Shown in pieces: positions 32,267 through 42,784 of a DNA stretch of 64,000 nt. Position numbers and translations under genes: made by a program. The notes under the pieces are model-generated. The model did not search any database. It saw only the letters and a list, made by a program, of their open reading frames with translations, and had not been told where the DNA came from. Where the stretch lies: assembly GCF_032452875.1 (NCBI RefSeq), contig NC_083884.1, positions 23,949,501 to 24,013,500 on the forward strand, read 5' to 3'. The stretch's first letter is position 1; every line of letters starts with the position of its first letter. The DNA comes from Bos javanicus (taxonomy: Eukaryota; Chordata; Mammalia; Artiodactyla; Bovidae).

Positions 32267-32970
32267 GAATATAAAGCTCAACATTCAGAAAACTAAGATC
32301 ATGGCATCTGGTCCTGTCACTTCATGGCAAATAGATGGGAAACAGTGGAAACAGCGGCTGACTATTTTTTAGGCCTCCAAAATCACTGCAGATGATGATT
32401 GCAGCCATGAAATTAAAAGATGTTTACTCCTTGAAAGGAAAGTTATGAGCAACCTAGACAGCATATAAAAAGCAGAGACATTACTTTGTCAACAAAGGTC
32501 CATCTAGTCAAGGCTATGGTTTTTCCTGTGGTCATGTATGGATGTGAGAGTTGGACTGTGAAGAAGGCTGAGTGCCAAAGAATTGATGCTTTTGAACTGT
32601 GGTGTTGGAGAAGACTCTTGAGAGTCCCTTGGACTACAAGGAGATCCAACCAGTCCATTCTGAAGGAGATCAGCCCTGGGATTTCTTTGGAAGGAATGAT
32701 GCTAAAGCTGAAACTCTAGTACTTTGGCCACCTCATGCAAAGAGTTGACTCATTAGAAAAGACTCTGATGCTGGGAGGGTTTGGGGGCAGGAGGAGAAGG
32801 GGACAACAGAGGACGAGATGGCTGGATGGCATCACTGACTCTATGGACGTGAGTTTGAGTGAACTCCGGGAGTTGGTTATGGACAGGGAGGCCTGGCGTG
32901 CTGTGATTCATGGGGTCACAAAGAGTCAGACACGACTGAGCGACTGATCTGATCTGATCTGATCTGATAG
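32267..32970 (+). mobile_element. BovB 3' portion, 0.7 kb
   Basis: From AAAGCTCAACATTCAGAAAAC to the 3' end. The tail is a run of CTGAT pentamers (32943-32968) instead of the CTGAA of most copies here. TATAATT near both ends is a possible TSD but is not cleanly placed. Confidence 0.93.
32486..32947 (+). pseudogene. BovB ORF C-terminal region, broken
   Basis: The frame 32486-32719 reads YGCESWTVKKAECQ, FELWCWRRLLRVPW and SILKEISPGISLEG, then stops at TAG where other copies have a CAG codon. A second frame (32735-32947) carries the continuation [10 protein letters not shown] and [18 protein letters not shown]. The same TAG is present in the BovB copy ending at 14591. Confidence 0.88.
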
Positions 32971-33339
32971 ATATAATTAATAAAGCATGTGTGGTATATT
33001 CTTAATTTACATTCCTATATGCATAAACATAGATTTAAGAGGCAAGCATAGCTTGTGTTATGACACCCATGAACTCATACTTGCTTTGCTACCAATTGTA
33101 TAAACTTTTATGTCACTTAAACTTTCTAGACCATATGTAATTTTCCTACTTTGAACAATAAATGGATTTTCCAAGGTACGCTCTATTGCTAAAATATTCC
33201 CAATATGAGAATCTCTTGATATTCATTATATTTTAAATAAAGTCACATATTTTCAAAGAGAGGGCTTATCAACATGGCATGATCTTTTTCACCACAAAAA
33301 TTTTGTGAAGCTACCATTATTTCTGACATATTACTTCTT

Positions 33340-33405
33340 ATAATAATTACCATTCTATTATTATTACTATTCTATTACTATTACTATTACTATTATTCTA
33401 TCTAG
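33340..33405. repeat. (ATT/ACT)n simple repeat
   Basis: Runs of TATTACTATT trinucleotides between two copies of ATAATTACCATTCTATTA (about 33349 and 33405). Confidence 0.85.
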
Positions 33406-33415
33406 AATAATTACC

Positions 33416-33479
33416 ATTCTATTACTTTTAAGTAATATGTCAAAAATAATTCTGACATATTACTTAAAAGTAATAGAAT
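33416..33479. repeat. Perfect inverted repeat, 27-bp arms, 10-nt loop
   Basis: Left arm 33416-33442 and right arm 33453-33479 are exact reverse complements, with AAAATAATTC as loop. Part of the arm sequence (CTGACATATTACTT) also occurs once upstream at about 33331, so the hairpin seems to be built from a local segment. Confidence 0.97.
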
Positions 33480-34822
33480 AAAGTGAATAAAACTAAAGGT
33501 TCAACTTAGTCTAATTCATATATCCTAAATTTATGCATTAAGAAATCTGAGCAATATAAACAATACAATGATAATTCAACAAATTCATAAGTCACCTTGC
33601 AATTTTCAGTGAGATTCCATTGGGCACATTAATTGTAAATGTAGTCCCAAGAATACAATACATTTTGTTAACTAACATTGTCATATGCACAATAGTTTAC
33701 CTTCTGATATATTTTTCTTAGTAATTAATTTGTCTGGGTACATAAAAAAAAACTTCTAACTATGTATTCACTTATTTGATGGTACATGTGGTGAACTTCA
33801 CATATTAAAAAAAAAAAAAAAGCTAATGTGGTTTGCAAGGCATACAAAGTACAATGAAAATACTAACTATAGTATATAAAATTGTGTTCAAAACAGCTAT
33901 TATTATTTTCTTAATGGAAAATACATGTTTTCCTATTAAATACAAAACCTAAAATTCTAATATGCATAGAGGAGGATTAATATGAAACTTATGGAAGGGA
34001 ATTATGATCAATTAGCTGTTAATTAAATTATAATTAAAACAAATATGTAAAATTTAATTTATCTTTAAAACTGATATATATATATATCATTACATATTTT
34101 ATGTAATAACTTACAATAGTAAACATTAAATATAGTTAATTGACAATATATTAGGAAAGTCAAACCAGGTTTTCTAAAGAAATATTTCAAGTCATAATAG
34201 GGCTGTCTTGCCTGAGTGTTTGTGTTTGTCTGTGTGTGAAAGTAAAAGGAAGGTTACTTGGATCAACTTTTCATTTTGTATGAAGACTGAAATTCATCCA
34301 TGCCTGTATCTGTCTAGGATGTCAAAGAAGGATGAAAAATGGCATTTTAGTTCTATTCCTAAATAAAATATAAGCATTCAAAGAAGTGGAAATACATATT
34401 TGATGATGAAGAAATTTAAATCTTCAAAATGTTTTGTTTGATGTCATTTTGAAAAATAAAAACTGATTTGGTTTGACTGCTGTTATGAATTCCTTTCCTT
34501 TAACCACTTTTATTCTTGAGAAAAATAAAAAAAATAATGTATTCAAACTTGCACAAGTTATTCTCCATAAGTCTATATTGCATAGGTTTATAAATAATTA
34601 CTTTTCATAGAAAAAAATCTGATTTTACAAATAAATTTATTCTTAGAGTTGAGTAGCTAGTTAAATATCTGATTCTTAAACACAAAACCTTATATTCTTT
34701 ATTATCCTCTCACATTATATTTCTCTGAATATATTATTTTATGAAACCTGAAAAAATGATGACATATCCAAAATCATATACAAGGAAAAATGATATCTTA
34801 TTAATATCTATATATGTTATTG
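33480..34822. other. AT-rich DNA, nothing recognised
   Basis: An A tract at about 33806-33822 and a short (AT)n at about 34074-34088 are present; no gene or dated repeat. Confidence 0.4.
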
Positions 34823-35026
34823 TGGGTTTCCTGATGGTTCAGCAGGTAAAGAATCCTCCTGGAACACAGGATATGCAAGAGGCATGAGTTCAATTCCTGG
34901 ATCAGGAAGATTCCCTGGAGAAGCAATGGTAACTCAGTCCAATATTCTTGCCTGGAAATCCCATGGACAGCGTTGCCTGATAGACTACAGTCCATGGCGT
35001 CGCAAAGAGTTGGGCATGACTAAGCA
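34823..35026 (+). mobile_element. Bov-tA SINE
   Basis: GGGTTTCCTGATGGTTCAGC head, GAGTTCAATTCCTGG B-box region, body to GTTGGGCATGACTAAGCATG. Confidence 0.9.
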
Positions 35027-35446
35027 TGCATGCATAAATAAATATATTTTATGATTTCTGAGTGTCTCCTTTATTTATACATGATTTTCAGAATGCAGAC
35101 TATTATCCTATGTAATTTAAAAGCAAATGAAAAATTCTGAGCCACAAGAGTGATAATCCCTGTGACAAAACTATAGGAGAAACTGTGGATTCAGTGTGAC
35201 AAGTTAGGATGCTAAGGCAGTAACTTGGGGGACAGGTATAAGCATCTTGGAGTTGATTGTAGTGAGTAAAATTGAGTAGAATAAAGTATTTAGTTTTTGA
35301 ATACATTTTGGAGGCAATGAGAACTGGAACGTTCCCCGTTATATCAATAAATAAGGATTTCACAGTCTTCACTGACTCCAACTCTCCAGTGTGAGTTCCT
35401 GAGTCTAAGGGCACTCAGGAAGGGAAAGAGTATCTGTGATTTCACT

Positions 35447-35829
35447 GCCATCAGACTGCAGCCACTCCCTATCTTGAGCCCGAGGGAGCTCATGATGTGA
35501 AAATCACAGGATACTGGTCCCAGATAGCTGAGATTCATATGAAAGGAATGATTTCAGTGAGCCCAGACTCTTGCATCTTCCCATACATAGAAAAGAGCTA
35601 TATTCCTTAACTCAGGATACCTATTTTCCTTTAATGAACAATAAATTTTTTAACATTCAGACTACCTGCTCTTTGTTGCAAAACTCCTATATAACCTGGC
35701 TCCCCACTTATCCTCCTTGGAACAGTTCTCTCTTGGGACTCCTTGAGATGCTGCCTCCCAGGCTTAAGTCCTAAAATTTTCTGCCGAATAACTCTCAACT
35801 TTTGATTGTGACCATTTTTTAAAGTCTAC
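35447..35829 (+). mobile_element. Solo LTR, copy A of a three-copy family
   Basis: Shares with copies B and C: GGTCCCAGATAGCTGAG, TTTCAGTGAGCCCAGACTC, CCCATACATAGAAAAG, a TATA-like CCTATATAACCTGGCTCC and the 3' block CCGAATAACTCTCAAC. It looks like a ruminant ERV LTR. The left boundary is unclear; the right end is near 35829, where the ancient repeat resumes. No internal viral sequence is attached. Confidence 0.72.
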
Positions 35830-35852
35830 TTAGAGTTAGTATTTACTGACAT

Positions 35853-36023
35853 TTTGATAGTTCAGTTGGTAAAGAATGTGGGAGACCTGGGTTCGATCCC
35901 AGGGTTGGGAAGATCCCCTGGAGAAGGGAAAGACTACCCACTTCAGTATTCTGGTCTAGAGAATTCCATGGAGTATATAGTCCATGGTGTCACAAAGAGT
36001 CGGACACGACTGACCGACTTTCT
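35853..36023 (+). mobile_element. Bov-tA SINE, head shortened
   Basis: TAGTTCAGTTGGTAAAGAAT, GGGTTCGATCCCAGG B box, body to GACACGACTGACCGACTTTCT. CTGACAT at 35846-35852 and 36024-36030 is a TSD. A deletion removed part of the CCACCTGCAATG segment. Confidence 0.9.
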
Positions 36024-36184
36024 CTGACATATTATAATCATGCATTGAGAAAATGAGAAGAATCAATATTTCCAAAGTTATTGTCTTCGGTATCTGAAAG
36101 GATAGAGTTGCCTGAGCTGAAACACTGAAGGAATAGAACATTTTATGATATGCGTTTACATTATTTTTTTAAACAACAAACCCT

Positions 36185-37004
36185 ATTTTTATCTTACATA
36201 TGAATCAATTTTATTTTTTCTTTTCCATTATGGTTTATTGCAATATATTGAATGCAGTTTCCTGTGCTATATAGTAGGAACTTGACATATATTTTATATA
36301 TAATTAGTGCTTATCTGTTAATCCCAAATTCCAAATTTCTCTATCCCTTCTCCCCCTTTGATAGTCATACATTTGTTTTCTATGTCTGTGTCTATTTCTG
36401 TTTTGTAAATAAGTTTATTTGCATCATATTTCAGATTCCATATATAATTTCTATCATATTGTAGTCATCTTTCTCTTTCTGGTTTCCTTCACTCAGTATG
36501 ACAATCTGCAAATGACATTATCTCATTCTTTCTGATGACTGAGTAGTATTCTATTGTATATACAAACATACTGCACCTTCTTTATCCATTCATTTGTTGA
36601 TGGACATTTACTTTGCTTTCATGTCTTGACTATTGTAAATAGTGTTGTAATGAACATTGGGGTGAATGCATATTTTCAAATTCTAGTTTTTCCCATATAT
36701 ACATCCAGGAGTTAGACTACAGGATCATATGATAACCCTATTTTCATTTTTTAAAGAATTCCATATTGTTCTCCACAGTGGCTGTACCATTTTACATTTC
36801 TACCTACAGGTTAGAAGGGTTCTTTTTCTCTACATCCTTTCCAGCATTTGTTATTCATAGTCTTGTTGATGATGGTTGGTCATTCAGACCAGAGTGAGAT
36901 GATATCTCATTGTAGTTTTGATTTGCATTTCTCTAATAATTAGTGATATGGACATTTTTTTTCATGGGCCTATTGGCCATCTTCATGTCTTCTTTGGAGA
37001 AATG
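36185..37004 (-). mobile_element. L1 3' end (artiodactyl type)
   Basis: Antisense L1: 3' UTR at left (CAGTTTCCTGTGCTATATAG, TCTGTGTCTATTTCTG), then the end of ORF2 (GGACATTTACTTTGC, GTAAATAGTGTTGTAATGAAC, CTCCACAGTGGCTGTACC, CTCATTGTAGTTTTGATTTG). Older than the bovine L1 at 58-64 kb. Confidence 0.88.
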
Positions 37005-37460
37005 TGACATTTTAAATTTAAGATACATGGTAGTAAAAATAGCATATGTTAAATATAATAGTAACTGAAATAATCTTTACCAAATTAGACATATTTGGCA
37101 TATCTTTCAGAGTTTATTTAATCAGTGATTCGTATTTTTATGAGTGGTAAAATGAGGATTATAGTGCTTTTTGGTCTTGTTCAAATACAGAAAATTTAAA
37201 TGAGTATGGATTTTTTTTAAATGTACTTTGAAGTACAGTGAGTTAAAGGCACAAATTTGGTAGTCATCCACATTTTTATAGGCAGAAGTTAAAGACAAGA
37301 ACCTGTTTAGCATAATCAAATAACTAAATATGGAAAGAATGAGGAGAGGATCAAGAATTGAAGGATAAGACCATTTAACATAAAAACATGAGAGACGAGA
37401 GAAAAAAAACAGAAAAGGAGACTGAGGTGGGGTAATTAGTGAGGTGGCAGACAAACAAAT

Positions 37461-37675
37461 GAGCTTCCTAGGTGGCGCTAGTAGTAAAGAACCTGCCTGC
37501 CAATGCGGGAAACATAAGAGATGCTGGTTTTATTCCTGGGTTGGGAAGATCCCTTGGAAGACGGATGGCATCCACTCCAGTATTCTTGCCTGGAGAATCC
37601 CATGGACAGAGAAGCCTGGTGGGCTACAGTCCATAGGGTCACAAAGAGTTGGACACAATTGAAGTGACTTAGCAT
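37461..37675 (+). mobile_element. Bov-tA SINE
   Basis: GAGCTTCCTAGGTGGCGC head with variant A box, body to GTTGGACACAATTGAAGTG. Lies in the ancient repeat. Confidence 0.9.
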
Positions 37676-37758
37676 TCATACATGCAGGAAAACTAATTGA
37701 TGTTGTGACCTGGCATCCAAGGAATATGTTTTAAGGATTATGGAGGAAAAACATCATC

Positions 37759-38174
37759 TGCCAAATCAGTAAACAAAGGACTGCAGACATTAAGCCAGCA
37801 GTCACTGCAGTGTCCCCCAACTGTGCACCCTAAGGAGATTCAGGATGGAAAAAAGCAGGATACAGGCCCTAGATAGCTTAGTTGCTCATCAAAGGAGCAA
37901 TTTCAATGAGCCCAGACTCGTACATATTCCCAAATAGAGAATAGTGATCAATTCATTGAGTTATCTGGTTTTCTTTAATTAACAGTCATCTTTTGATGTT
38001 TCAACTACCTGGTTTTTGTTACAACACCATATATCCTGGCTCCTCCCATACCTCTTTGAGCAGTTCCTCAGAGTCGTCTGAAGAAGGGCTGTCTTCTAGG
38101 TTCAAGTCTTTAGAAAATCCTCCATAAAACATAATTCTCAAGTTTTAGTTTGTGCTTTTTTTTTTCATTTGACA
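37759..38174 (+). mobile_element. Solo LTR, copy B
   Basis: Begins TGCCAAATCAGTAAACAAAG and ends TTTGACA; about 416 bp, nearly the same length as copy C. Aligns with A and C over CCTAGATAGCTTAGTTGC, GAGCCCAGACTCGTAC and ATATATCCTGGCTCC. Ancient-repeat sequence flanks it on both sides. Confidence 0.75.
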
Positions 38175-38643
38175 GGAGACAGAATTCACCTTTGTCAAAT
38201 TATGTTATAGAAAAGGTAAAATAAAGACTGAGAAGTTACCACTTTAGTAAGTAATATGAAAGTTGTCAAGAAAAGTTTTGGCTGAGCAGTGAGGGCAAAA
38301 TTCTGCTGAAAATGGGCTATGAGAGAATTAGAAACAACACGTAAAGGGGATCTTTTCAGTTTTTCTATGAAGAATATTAGAGAAATGAAGAAATAAGTAG
38401 ATAAGAAATGAAGTAGATAAAAGGGAAAAAGGAGGATCATGAGGAGATTGCTTCAGTTTTTCCACACAAAAGAAATAGTAAGTTTCCATGCTGATGGATA
38501 AATTCAGTGGAGAGTAAAATCTTGTGACATAGGAGAGAGAAGGGAGAATTAATTCAGTTATTCTTTTTGAATATGCAATGTGATGGGATTGGGTTTAGTG
38601 AAGAGCAGAATGGATACATCCAAGTGAGAAATGGAATAGTTCC

Positions 38644-39056
38644 TGCCTTACCAGTAAACAAAGGATGTCAGAGTCATCAACAATTGCAATCCACATGGAT
38701 GGTTATGGTGAACTGGTGAACCCTGAGGAAACTCAGGATGTGAAAACACAGGAAACTGGTCCCATATAACTGAGTTGCATATAAGAGGAATAATTTCAGT
38801 AAACTCAGACTGTTGCATTTCCTCATACATAGAAAAGCACTAAATTCCTTAAACTGGGATATCTGGTTTTCTTTAATTAACAATTATCTTGTTGGATTAT
38901 CTATCCTTTGTTGCAAAATATAACCTGGTACCCTCCTCACAGCAGTTTTCTCAGGGTTACTTGAATTGCTGCCTCTTGGGTTTGAAGTGCTAAAAATTCC
39001 CACTGAATATGACATAACTCTCAGCTTTTAGGTTGTGAATATTTTTTAAGTTGACA
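38644..39056 (+). mobile_element. Solo LTR, copy C
   Basis: Begins TGCCTTACCAGTAAACAAAG and ends GTTGACA (413 bp). Has AATATAACCTGG as TATA region and GACATAACTCTCAGC near the 3' end. The ancient repeat continues on either side, so this is not a partner LTR of copy B within one provirus. Confidence 0.78.
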
Positions 39057-39480
39057 TGAATAATAATCAGAGTATATTGATCACAGACATTGATAGACTA
39101 GACTGCCAATTGCACAACTCCTGAATGTGACCTAACAGCGTATTCTGTAGAGTTTTGCTGTAATGAGTAGCACAAAATATGCATTTCAGCCTCTGGCATT
39201 GCTCACTGCAGAGTGGTTTTGGTAGTTGGATGTTGTGATGGTGGGAGCCTGTGGAATTCCTTTGGTGACTTTGTCAGCCGATCAGGAGACGTTCATCAGC
39301 TAGAAGTAGTGAGAATGGGTTGCCTGTTGAAGGAGTCAGTGGAATTTGTGAAATAGTCATTTAGGAAATCTGGACAAAGGAAGGATAGGATAATATCAGT
39401 GAAGCATGTAGACTTGCTTGAGGCTAGTAAGCATGAATTTAGAGGAAGCTCACCAAGCATTCTAGAGTGAGTTGCTCTAG

Positions 39481-40036
39481 ATACATTCATCTGTGTATGT
39501 ATAGAAGCATAAAGTGTCCGTGTATTTGTATTTAACATAAAATGTAGATATGAAAACAGGATTTACTATATCTACAAATATTCCACTCCCCCCCACCTTC
39601 AAAAAACAAACTCTTCATACTCTCCTTCCCTACATGTATGGAAGTAAAAACAATAAATTTTAGCAAGCCCCTCTGCTCTCATACTTTTAAGCTTCAATCA
39701 AGATTTAAGGGGAGCAACTATAGGAAGAAGAGTATTTCTACTCTGTAGCCTAAGTTGGTCATAATAACTTTCTGTTGAAAATCTTGGATCTTACATCAAA
39801 ATTACTTTTGCATTAGGGAAACCCCCTACCTCCATTTGAACAAGGAGCATGCTTGGAGGTCAAAGTAATCTTTCTGAAATAGTGTTAGTGTTTATGATAT
39901 ACAACTCTTGATCTGGTATGGTAGAACTGCCTTTAGTCCCAAATATTACTTGACTTGTAAAACCCTGTCGACTTTCAGTATAAATAATTCACTAGTTTCT
40001 TTTTTAATGACCTTATTAATAGTTATCAAGACTTTT
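39481..40036. other. Unique sequence, nothing recognised
   Basis: C-rich tract CTCCCCCCCACC at about 39586. No gene recognised. Confidence 0.4.
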
Positions 40037-40492
40037 ATAGGTTAAATTGTTTCCATAATCCACCACCCCCAAATTAAAGATATGTTTGTGTCCTAACTCC
40101 AAACACATTAGAATATAATCTTATTTGGAAAGAAGGTCATTTTTAATGCAATTAGTAAAAGTTGAGAAGTGTTCATATTGGAACAGGGTGTGCCCCTAAA
40201 TTCAATATGAGTAGTATATTCATAAGAATATAACTATTTGTGAAGACAGAGACATACAGGGAGCATTTCATGTGCTGACAAGGCAACTGAAAGCCAAAGA
40301 ATGCCAAGGACTGATAGCCACTACCAGACACTGGGAACAGGGAAGGAAGGGTTCCTGTGGATTTGTGAGAAAGTGGGGCCCTACCAACACCTTGATTTCT
40401 GTCTTCTAGCCTCCAGAAATGTGCCACAATAAATTTTTGCTGTTTTAAGCCACTCAATTTGTTGTACTTGTTAATGTAATGAACTAAAGAAT
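40037..40492 (+). mobile_element. MLT1-type (MaLR) LTR
   Basis: TTTGTGTCCTAACTCC, GGAAAGAAGGTCATTTTTAA, a GTGAAGACAGAGACA block, the GACTGATAGCCACTACCAG block, TTCTAGCCTCCAGAAATGTG and CAATAAATTTTTGCTG then TAAGCCACTCAATTTG follow the MLT1 order through to the 3' end. The AATAAA poly(A) signal is kept at about 40430. Ancient solo LTR. Confidence 0.88.
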
Positions 40493-40532
40493 TTTCAGTT
40501 AAAGTCAATGAGCTAAAGCTCCATCAGTTGGT

Positions 40533-41087
40533 TATTGTTTTTCAACTGCTTCTGAATTTTTGCTCCTCCACAGACTATAGCATGCCAAGCTCCTCTGTCC
40601 TCCACTATCTCCTGGAGTTTGCTCAAATTCATGTCCATTGAGTCAGTGATGCTATCTAACCATCTCATCCTTTTGCCTTTAATCTTTCCCAGCATAAGGG
40701 TTTTTTCCAGTGGGTTGACTCTGCATCAGTGGCCAAAGTACTGGAGCTTCACCTTCAGCAACAGTCCTCCCAATGAATATTCAGGGTTGATTTCCTTTAG
40801 GGTTGAATTGGTTGATCTTGCTATCCAAGGAACTCACAAAAGTCTTCTCCAGCCCCACAATTCAAAAGCATCAATTCTTTAGAAGAACTGGTGGACTACA
40901 TGGGCCTTTGCTGGCAAAGTGATGTCTCTGCTTCTTAATATGCTGTCTAGGTTTGTAGTAGCTCTCCTTCTAAGAAGCAAAGGTTTTTTAATTTCATGGC
41001 TGCAGTCACCATATGCAGTGGTTTTGGAGGTCAAGAAAAGAAAATCTGTCACTGCTCCCACTTTTCCCCCTTCATTTCATGGCAAAT
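40533..41087 (-). mobile_element. Old BovB 3' portion
   Basis: Complement of the BovB 3' end with an AACAAT-type tail region at left (GGTTATTGTTTTTCAACTG), then TGTCCATTGAGTCAGTGATG, GCAAAGTGATGTCTCTGC and CATGGCTGCAGTCACC. An internal deletion lies near 40885, where the GTCCAACTCTCACATCC block is missing. Confidence 0.88.
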
Positions 41088-41934
41088 AAAAGGGGTAAAA
41101 CTCCATCAGTATCTCTGTCTATATATGCAGATGTTCCTTTATATATGTGTGGTATAATTATTTGTCCAATCAATTTTTCCTTTCCTAACTATTAATGTGT
41201 TCTGTAGGAAACTACTTTAGTCTGATATTAAGTACTTCTGTTTGACTCTAGATTCTCTTCTATTTCATTAAAAATGTGACCTTAATTAACCTTGTAAAAT
41301 GCATTGGATTTCAAGAATGGCTTCCTGAAAAGGATGCTACAATGCTATTCAATGATAACATAATATCACTTCATAAAGCTATTTATAGAAAAGACCCCTG
41401 AATATTAGAAGCTTCCAATTGCTTGAAATTTATATAAATATAGTAGTAGAAATGTTATTTAGTTTGATGTACAAAAAGTACATTCTTTTAAAGATAAAAG
41501 GACAAGCTGCCTTTTGAATAATGTTCATAGATAATAGTATGATAAAATTACAGCATAAAAAGAATTAAGTGTCCTTCAAATAAAATCAAAGGAATTTAAA
41601 TTTAGCAAACTCCAGATACACTTATTTTAAATTGGTAGTGTATTCCTACTCCAAAAATTCTTTCTGATTCAACTGTAAACAAATTTAGAATATATGGAGA
41701 TGCATATTTAATTTATATTTATATATGCTTTTCATTACCAATTTTCTACACATTGAAAATTTTATGCACTATAATTCAGAAGGTATTAATTAAATAAAAA
41801 ACATTAAAAATCATCTAATGCACCACTTAGCAGAAGAATTTAAAATGCTTGAGATTAAATTGTTTTCTTTCCCTATAGTTGACTCAGTACAGTTTGCAGA
41901 GCTAATAATGGATTTTTATTGAACTAATATATAT
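41088..41934. other. AT-rich DNA, nothing recognised
   Basis: No gene or repeat family recognised. Confidence 0.4.
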
Positions 41935-42268
41935 CCTGGATTGCAAGGAGATCCAGCCAGTCAATCCTGAAGGAAATCAATCCTGAATATTCATTGGAAG
42001 GACTGATGCTGAAGCTGAAACTCCAATACCATGGCCACCTGATGGGAAGAGCCAACTCATTGGAAAAGATCCTGATACAGGAAAGATTGAAGACAGGAGA
42101 AGGGGCCAACAGAGGATGAGATGGCTGGATGGCATCACCCACGCAATGGACCTGAGTTTGAGTAGGCTCCGGGAGTTGGTGATGGACAGGGAAGCCTGGG
42201 TGCTGCAGTTTATGGGGTCACAAAGAATCAGACAAGACTGAGCTACTGAACTGAATTGAACTGAATAT
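41935..42268 (+). mobile_element. BovB 3'-terminal fragment
   Basis: From TGGATTGCAAGGAGATCCAG to CTACTGAACTGAATTGAACTG; about 0.33 kb with a CTGAA tail. Confidence 0.92.
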
Positions 42269-42784
42269 ATGTCAACTTTCTGTTAGGAGAACCACCCTAG
42301 AAAGCTGTACTTTTTATACTTTTTTAAGTAGAGTCAAAGTTTGGAAATAATTTAAAGAAATGAAGGTCAATATATCAAACATAAACCTTACTCAATATAT
42401 AAATATTCAGACTGCTGTTTTCTCAATGAAATTTAAATCAAACTACAAATAGATTGATTACATTCAAATAAAATGATTTAACTTGATAGGATGTTTTATA
42501 TCTTGCCATTTAACAAAAAAGTATTTTCTGCTTTTTAAATCATATAGGTTTCTAGGAGAAAAAGAATAAAACACTAAAAATATATCACTTAAAATTGAAC
42601 ATTCCCAAAGTGACACCTGTGATATAAACATATACTTGCTTCTTGCAAACATGAATATAATACTTCGTATGTTAATTACTGAAAAATTGGCAAATGGAGA
42701 TATTTTAAAGTTAAAAAAAATCAACTCACAGAGATAAAATTTCTTAAACTAATAGCAGTACTTCCTGTCAATGTCCTATGTTAT
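42269..42784. other. AT-rich DNA, nothing recognised
   Basis: A frame on the minus strand (42724-42464) has no identifiable domain. Confidence 0.4.

Larger units (their letters stand above)
35180..39480 (+). repeat. Ancient interspersed repeat, split by six later insertions
   Basis: Unoccupied parts (about 35180-35440, 35830-35852, 36100-36184, 37225-37460, 37676-37758, 38175-38643, 39057-39480) read in one order and direction. Blocks such as GTTAGGATGCTAAGGCAGTAA, AGTTAGTATTTACTGAC, AAATTTGGTAGTCATCC, AAAAGGAGACTGAGG, GAGCAGTGAGGGCAAAATTC, GCTGATGGATAAATTCAGTG and GAAATAGTCATTTAGGAAAT match an abundant ancient mammalian repeat that I recognise but cannot name with confidence. It is interrupted by three LTRs, two Bov-tA SINEs and one L1 3' end. 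No coding capacity is visible. Confidence 0.5.

Noticed and set aside
37759..39056. LTRs B and C as the two ends of one provirus
   Set aside because: The 470 bp between them read as the same ancient repeat found outside them; no viral interior is present.
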